Shown here in pieces: positions 41,969 to 45,587 of a stretch of DNA of 45,587 bases (the stretch's first letter is position 1; every line of letters starts with the position of its first letter). The translations under genes and the position numbers were made by a program. Origin of the DNA: an uncultured Bacilli bacterium (GTDB lineage: Bacteria > Bacillota_I > Bacilli_A > RF39 > UBA660). The DNA is taken from contig CAJOJO010000002.1 in the NCBI GenBank assembly GCA_905235045.1, positions 1 to 45,587 of the forward strand. The letters run 5' to 3'. The notes beneath the pieces are model-generated. The model had not been told where the DNA came from. It worked only from the letters and a program-made list of their open reading frames with translations, and ran no database searches.

Positions 41969-43123
41969 CTAATTTAATTTATCTAATACACTTTTACCAT
42001 TAACTTTATCAACGTTAAAATTATCTGCTATAGTAGCTCCTATATTTGAAAAAGTATCAAATTCGTCTAGTTTTTTAGGATTAAGAAATCTTTTAGAATA
42101 AAATATTGCTGGAACATTTTCTCTTGTATGATCTGTTCCTTTATATGTAGGATCATTTCCATGATCAGCGGTAATTATCAATAAATCGTCGTATTTTAAA
42201 TAATTCATTATATCGGGTAATTTATCATTAAATTCCTTTAATGCTTTAAAATAGCCCTCTTTATCTCTTCTGTGACCATATTTTGAATCATAATCATTTA
42301 AATTAGCAAAACATAATCCTTCAAAATCTCTTTTAGTTATTTCAATTATTTTATTTATGCCATCAGCATTATCTTTTGTTCTAATACTTTCAGTAATACC
42401 ACAGTTATTGAATATATCAACTATTTTACCAATACTTATAACATCATAATCATTATGTTTTAGTTTATCCAAAACAGTTTCGTTAACTGGATTTAATGCA
42501 TAATCATGTCTATTTGGTGTTCTAGTGAAATCATCTTTATTTGTACCTATGTAAGGCCTAGCAATAATACGCCCTACTTTCCATTCGTCTTTTAAAGTTA
42601 ACTCCCTTACTTTAGAACATATATCATATAGTTCTTCTAAAGGTATTATTTCTTCATGAGCAGCAATTTGTAATACTGAATCAGCAGAAGTATAGACAAT
42701 TAACTCACCAGTTTTCATTTGCCTTTCCCCTAATTCCTTAATTATTTCAGTACCACTAGCAGCACAATTACCTATTACTTTTCGATTACTTATTTTTTCT
42801 ATTTCTTTAATTAATTCATCAGGAAAACCATTTAAGAATGTTTTAAAAGGTTTAACTGTTATAATTCCCATCATTTCTAAATGGCCTGTTAAAGTATCTT
42901 TACCATTACTGATTTCTTTAGCTTTTGTATAATATGATATTGTTTTTTTATGAGTACTGTTTAAAATATTATAATAACCTAATTTTTTAAAGTTTCCTAA
43001 TTCTTCATGACCTTCTACAGCGTGTAGAAAAGTATTTGTTCCTTCATCATCAAAGTTTTTAGCATCTTTAGCAGCACCTATACCAACAGAGTCTAAAACA
43101 ATTAAAAATATACGTTTAAACAT
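41969..43123 (-). CDS. deoB: Phosphopentomutase
   Basis: DeoB interconverts (deoxy)ribose-1-phosphate and -5-phosphate, using the product of DeoD. This one is 384 aa. Alkaline-phosphatase-fold metal motifs: [12 protein letters not shown] at the start, [13 protein letters not shown], and [21 protein letters not shown] take the ATG of MFKRIF, with GGAGGAATATAAA before it; the track start is inside xerD. xerD ends one base before this start, the same xerD-deoB order as in Bacillus (ripX-drm). Confidence 0.96.
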   Translation of the reverse strand: MFKRIFLIVLDSVGIGAAKDAKNFDDEGTNTFLHAVEGHEELGNFKKLGYYNILNSTHKKTISYYTKAKEISNGKDTLTGHLEMMGIITVKPFKTFLNGFPDELIKEIEKISNRKVIGNCAASGTEIIKELGERQMKTGELIVYTSADSVLQIAAHEEIIPLEELYDICSKVRELTLKDEWKVGRIIARPYIGTNKDDFTRTPNRHDYALNPVNETVLDKLKHNDYDVISIGKIVDIFNNCGITESIRTKDNADGINKIIEITKRDFEGLCFANLNDYDSKYGHRRDKEGYFKALKEFNDKLPDIMNYLKYDDLLIITADHGNDPTYKGTDHTRENVPAIFYSKRFLNPKKLDEFDTFSNIGATIADNFNVDKVNGKSVLDKLN

Positions 43124-43124
43124 T

Positions 43125-43997
43125 TTATATTCCTCCTTCATGTGGATGATTTTTATATGTTTCTTTTTTTATATTATTAGAAACATGAGTATATATTTGT
43201 GTTGTTGAAATATTAGAGTGACCTAATAAAGTTTGAATACTACGTAAATCAGCTCCATTTTCTAACATATGAGTAGCAAATGAATGTCTTAATGTATGAG
43301 GTGAAAAATTAACATTTATACCTTTTATTTTAGCTAGTTCTTTAATTGTTTTAAAGAATGCTTGTCTTGATATTTGTTCTCCTCTATTATTTAAAAATAA
43401 ATAATCACTTATTTTATTATGAAGTAATTTATTTCTTGCTTCTTTTATATATAAATCAACATAGTAAATAGCATAATCACCAATCGGAATAATTCTTTCT
43501 TTAGAGCCTTTTCCATTTACTAATACAGTAGCATTAACTAAATCAATATCACTCATTTTAATATTTAATAATTCACTTATTCTTAAACCTGATGCATACA
43601 TTAATTCTAACATCGCTTTATCACGATAGTTTTTACTAGTTTTTAAATCAATATCCAATAGATTATCAATATCATTTGTATTTAAAACAGTTGGTAATGT
43701 TTTTCTAAGTTTTGGTAATTCTATTTTATCAGTAGGATTTTCATCTATAATGTTTTGTTGTTCTAAATAATTATAAAAACTTCTTAATACAGTTAAAGCA
43801 TGAGCAACTGATCTAGTATTCATTTTATTAGTATAATCTTCTAAAAATTTTAATACATCTTTTTTCTTTACTTTTTTTAAATCTTTTTTTATAAATTTTA
43901 AAAAATTATGAAGATCATTTTCATAAGAAAGCATAGTATTAGAACTATATTTTTTATCAATTAATAAATAGTTTTTAAATTGTTCTATATAATTCAT
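43125..43997 (-). CDS. xerD: Tyrosine recombinase XerD
   Basis: XerD resolves chromosome dimers at dif together with XerC. It is about 290 aa. The N-terminal SAM-like core-binding domain ([20 protein letters not shown]) is followed by the catalytic domain with all six residues: [10 protein letters not shown] (Arg), [10 protein letters not shown] (Lys), HTLRH (His, Arg), LLGHSN (His) and TQIYTHV (Tyr). Of two nearby ATG codons I favour MNYIEQF, since GAAGGTAG is well spaced for it (the other is 44003). Co-location with deoB marks it as the housekeeping enzyme rather than an integrase. A dif-like site lies about 2.4 kb away. Confidence 0.92.
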   Translation of the reverse strand: MNYIEQFKNYLLIDKKYSSNTMLSYENDLHNFLKFIKKDLKKVKKKDVLKFLEDYTNKMNTRSVAHALTVLRSFYNYLEQQNIIDENPTDKIELPKLRKTLPTVLNTNDIDNLLDIDLKTSKNYRDKAMLELMYASGLRISELLNIKMSDIDLVNATVLVNGKGSKERIIPIGDYAIYYVDLYIKEARNKLLHNKISDYLFLNNRGEQISRQAFFKTIKELAKIKGINVNFSPHTLRHSFATHMLENGADLRSIQTLLGHSNISTTQIYTHVSNNIKKETYKNHPHEGGI

Positions 43998-44044
43998 ACT
44001 CATCTACCTTCATTATTATTATACTATAATTTTAAAAAAATAAA

Positions 44045-44075
44045 TAAAAAAAGTTATTGATTAAACAATAACTTT
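44045..44075 (-). terminator. Terminator after secreted protein 2
   Basis: On the minus strand AAAGTTATTG and CAATAACTTT form a 10-bp stem with a 6-nt loop, followed by a T run. Confidence 0.8.
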
Positions 44076-44082
44076 ACATTTT

Positions 44083-44574
44083 TTAATTAAATACAATATT
44101 ATTAAAATGCGCAACTGATACATAATTTAATTGACCATTTCCACTTCCAAATCTAATATACTTATATTCATTTATATTAACTGTATATGTTTTTGAAAAA
44201 GTAGTAGTAGTTGCCCATTTATAATCAAATAATTGAGTCCAATCAGTTAAATTATTACTACCAGCAATATACCACTGAGTTGGATAAGTTACAGCATTGC
44301 CATTTGCATCACCATTAGCAGTAAATGTAATTTCATCTGCATTTACCTCTATAATTGTTTTACTACCACGATAAATGTCTATTGATATTGGATTATTCGA
44401 TTTAGCATTTATTTTATCATATAGTTCATTCAATGCACTTTCTACATCACTAACATCAAATTCATTATCACTTGGAGTATATGTTACATCCTTTGAATCT
44501 ATCAATGTTGTAGCATACACAACTCCGCTACTTATTAGTAATCCAATGAAAACGCCTAAAACTATTTTTTTCAT
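44083..44574 (-). CDS. Secreted/surface protein, 'LIDSKDVTYT' family, member 2
   Basis: This 163-aa protein has a signal peptide (MKKIVLGVFIGLLISSGVVYA, likely cut after VYA). The family block TTLIDSKDVTYTPSDNEFDV and DVESALNELYDK follows. The C-terminal ~100 residues (INIDIYRG..., then FTANGDANGNAVTYPTQWYI-like) look like a small beta-rich exported module and differ from members 1 and 3. There is no lipobox or sorting signal. Its 5' DNA is nearly identical to that of member 3, including a stretch of about 45 identical bases around the signal cleavage region. It is transcribed from the poly-G promoter directly upstream. Confidence 0.82.
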   Translation of the reverse strand: MKKIVLGVFIGLLISSGVVYATTLIDSKDVTYTPSDNEFDVSDVESALNELYDKINAKSNNPISIDIYRGSKTIIEVNADEITFTANGDANGNAVTYPTQWYIAGSNNLTDWTQLFDYKWATTTTFSKTYTVNINEYKYIRFGSGNGQLNYVSVAHFNNIVFN

Positions 44575-44597
44575 TTAATCCCTACTCTCTATTTATA

Positions 44598-44628
44598 ATT
44601 ATACCCCCCCCCCAACAGCAAAAGTCAA
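44598..44628 (-). promoter_or_regulatory. Poly-G promoter of secreted protein 2 (candidate phase switch)
   Basis: On the minus strand TTGACT (44628-44623) is followed by a 19-nt spacer whose last ten bases are all G (44613-44604). TATAAT comes next (44603-44598), then the shared leader ATAGAGAGTAGGG and the start codon. Gain or loss of G would change the -35/-10 distance from the 19 nt seen here toward or away from the optimal 17. Confidence 0.85.
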
Positions 44629-44630
44629 TA

Positions 44631-44659
44631 AAAAAATGCCTTACAAATTTGCATTTTTT
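44631..44659 (-). terminator. Terminator after secreted protein 3
   Basis: AAAAAATGC and GCATTTTTT pair on the minus strand, with further T residues after them. It lies just upstream of the -35 of the neighbouring gene's promoter. Confidence 0.7.
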
Positions 44660-44680
44660 ATGTAGAATATTATTTTTGTA

Positions 44681-45214
44681 TTAATCAATTCCGTAGTAAA
44701 TACTAGCAACTGTATCCATACTATTTCCACCATATGATGTATTAATAGTTATTGTTCTGTTAGTAATTCCAACTACTGGAGAATAAGGAGAAGCCGAAGG
44801 AGTTGACGTATATTGAATATTTTGCGTAGTAATCCCATTTCCCATAACGGATACGGTTGTTGCATTAGCATTATGTCTAATAAGCCATACAATACTACTT
44901 TTATTCTCAGGTACTACCAGTATTGTCCAGTTTTTTGATATATCTACATTAGATGTACCCAAATCAATATCAATGTATTGTTGTGAAGATGTAGTGTTTG
45001 AAAAACTGCCATGAGAAGTATAAATATTAAATAATGTTGGAGTATTAGATGATTTTTCATATAATTTATCCAATGCATCTTCTACATTATTAGCATTAAA
45101 TTCATTATTACTTGGTGTATATGTTACATCCTTTGAATCTATCAATGTTGTAGCATACACAACTCCTCCACTTACTAATACGCCTATTATAAATCCAAAT
45201 ACTATTTTTTTCAT
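44681..45214 (-). CDS. Secreted/surface protein, 'LIDSKDVTYT' family, member 3
   Basis: This 177-aa protein has a signal peptide (MKKIVFGFIIGVLVSGGVVYA) and the family block TTLIDSKDVTYTPSNNEF and NNVEDALDKLYEK. The C-terminal part (from about residue 55) is a Ser/Thr/Asn-rich beta-type sequence with INIDLGTSN-, NWTILVV- and SIVWLIRHN-like strands, unrelated to the other members. There is no anchor motif. It lies 107 nt upstream of member 2 in the same orientation, with its own poly-G promoter and terminator. Confidence 0.82.
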   Translation of the reverse strand: MKKIVFGFIIGVLVSGGVVYATTLIDSKDVTYTPSNNEFNANNVEDALDKLYEKSSNTPTLFNIYTSHGSFSNTTSSQQYIDIDLGTSNVDISKNWTILVVPENKSSIVWLIRHNANATTVSVMGNGITTQNIQYTSTPSASPYSPVVGITNRTITINTSYGGNSMDTVASIYYGID

Positions 45215-45237
45215 TATAACCCTACTCTCTATTTATA

Positions 45238-45268
45238 ATTATACCCCCCCCCCGAACACACTTGTCAA
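45238..45268 (-). promoter_or_regulatory. Poly-G promoter of secreted protein 3 (candidate phase switch)
   Basis: On the minus strand a consensus TTGACA (45268-45263) is followed by a 19-nt spacer ending in ten G (45253-45244). A consensus TATAAT comes next (45243-45238), then the shared leader. Both boxes are perfect but over-spaced by 2 nt, so the promoter may be in a weak phase in this assembly. Confidence 0.88.
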
Positions 45269-45291
45269 TACAAACAAATGTTTTATTTTGC

Positions 45292-45320
45292 TTGATTATA
45301 TATTATTTATTTGCTATAAT
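45292..45320 (+). promoter_or_regulatory. rarA promoter
   Basis: TTGATT and TATAAT are separated by 17 nt, upstream of a GGTGAT ribosome binding site. It is divergent from the poly-G promoter. Confidence 0.65.
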
Positions 45321-45335
45321 GATAATGGTGATAAT

Positions 45336-45587
45336 ATGAATGAACCATTAGCTATTAAATTAAGACCAGACAATATTAATGACATTATTGGTCAAAAGCA
45401 TTTATTAGGTAAAGATAAAATACTATATAATTTAATTAAAAACAAAAAAATATACTCAATGATTTTATATGGTAAACCTGGTGTTGGTAAAACAACTATT
45501 GCTTTAGCAATCGTTAAAACATTAAATTTAAAATATCGTTTATTAAATGCCGTTATAAATAATAAAAAAGATTTTGACATTGTTGTT
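45336..45587 (+). CDS. rarA: Replication-associated recombination protein RarA/MgsA (5' part only)
   Basis: The first 84 codons are present and the rest lies beyond the window. The start MNEPLAIKLRPDNINDIIGQKHLLG and the Walker A ILYGKPGVGKTTIA fit the RarA/MgsA AAA+ ATPase, related to clamp loaders and RuvB, which acts at stalled forks. GGTGAT and a good promoter precede the ATG. It is missing from the ORF track because it has no stop inside the window; the 62-aa minus-strand entry there is its shadow. It points against the other genes on this side of dif. Confidence 0.88.
   Translation, partial: MNEPLAIKLRPDNINDIIGQKHLLGKDKILYNLIKNKKIYSMILYGKPGVGKTTIALAIVKTLNLKYRLLNAVINNKKDFDIVV

Noticed and set aside
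43125-43997. Tyrosine recombinase as a phage integrase or as the inversion enzyme for the surface genes
   Set aside because: It is directly coupled to deoB as in Bacillus, a dif site is nearby, and I see no inverted repeats flanking the surface genes. Housekeeping XerD is the simpler call.
44604-45253. Poly-C/poly-G runs as sequencing or assembly artefacts
   Set aside because: Two separate loci have the same length and the same position between consensus promoter boxes. The exact count of ten may still be uncertain, since homopolymers are error-prone.
45392-45580. 62-aa minus-strand ORF at the right end
   Set aside because: It is the antisense shadow of the partial rarA, which carries a Walker A motif and a good promoter and ribosome binding site.

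Overview
This is a very AT-rich bacterial chromosome segment using the standard code: TGA ends genes such as ruvB and queA, and Trp is TGG. Gene content and order point to a low-GC Firmicute, probably a small-genome gut Bacilli / Erysipelotrichia / 'Tenericutes'-like lineage. It still carries sporulation genes (gpr, spoIIM, ylbJ, ylmC and a probable small acid-soluble spore protein). The lineage is inferred; no rRNA is present. Most genes are packed head to tail. Starts are usually preceded by GGTGAT or GGAGG, and short hairpin terminators often run directly into the next TATAAT.

Layout. 1-0.5 kb: a secreted protein of a three-member family. 0.6-9.5 kb: tRNA modification, repair and translation genes (miaB, an M3-like metallopeptidase, mutL, rpsB, tsf, a kinase-like protein, uvrC). 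9.5-10.9 kb: elongator tRNA-Met followed by a small accessory patch with an unknown gene, a decayed partial copy of it, a possible phage-regulator remnant and a 72-codon gene. 11-17 kb: tmk, ruvAB, queA, miaA, dCMP deaminase and an AI-2E family permease. 16.8-24.7 kb: an Ala-type T-box leader, a P-loop kinase, a short alaS, a dGTPase-like HD protein, fmt, an unknown membrane protein, secG, a Ig/NodB deacetylase and deoD. 24.7-31.3 kb: an M16 peptidase pair, ylmC, a GT4 glycosyltransferase, apbE, a NusG-II protein, a HepI/Gx transporter and holA. 31.3-34.7 kb: a type IV pilus/type II secretion ATPase divergent from two prepilin-like genes. 34.6-39.6 kb: ylbJ, a Lon/PDZ protease, a transglutaminase-like protein, rpsT, gpr, a 35-aa membrane peptide and spoIIM. 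39.7-41.2 kb: an XRE regulator, a 560-bp gene-free region and the candidate spore protein. 41.2-45.2 kb, minus strand: ZIP transporter, xerD-deoB and two more secreted family members. The 5' end of rarA runs off the window.

The most notable points are these. (1) Both complete promoters of the secreted family place a run of exactly ten G between TTGAC(A/T) and TATAAT, giving a 19-nt spacer. This has the architecture of a phase-variable promoter switch in an otherwise G-poor genome. (2) A 28-bp site at 40731-40758 closely matches the Bacillus dif site. Coding orientation flips there, so the window probably spans the replication terminus. (3) A Lys/Ser/Asn-rich 53-aa ORF absent from the ORF track has a consensus-like sigma-G promoter, and gpr, the protease that degrades such proteins, lies nearby. 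(4) Smaller oddities include ribosomal protein S2 with a C-terminal Rho_N/SAP-like domain, an AlaRS lacking the C-Ala region but keeping its editing motifs, and fused terminator-promoter intergenic modules.

Function assignments come from recognising motifs and gene order by eye. No database search was run.
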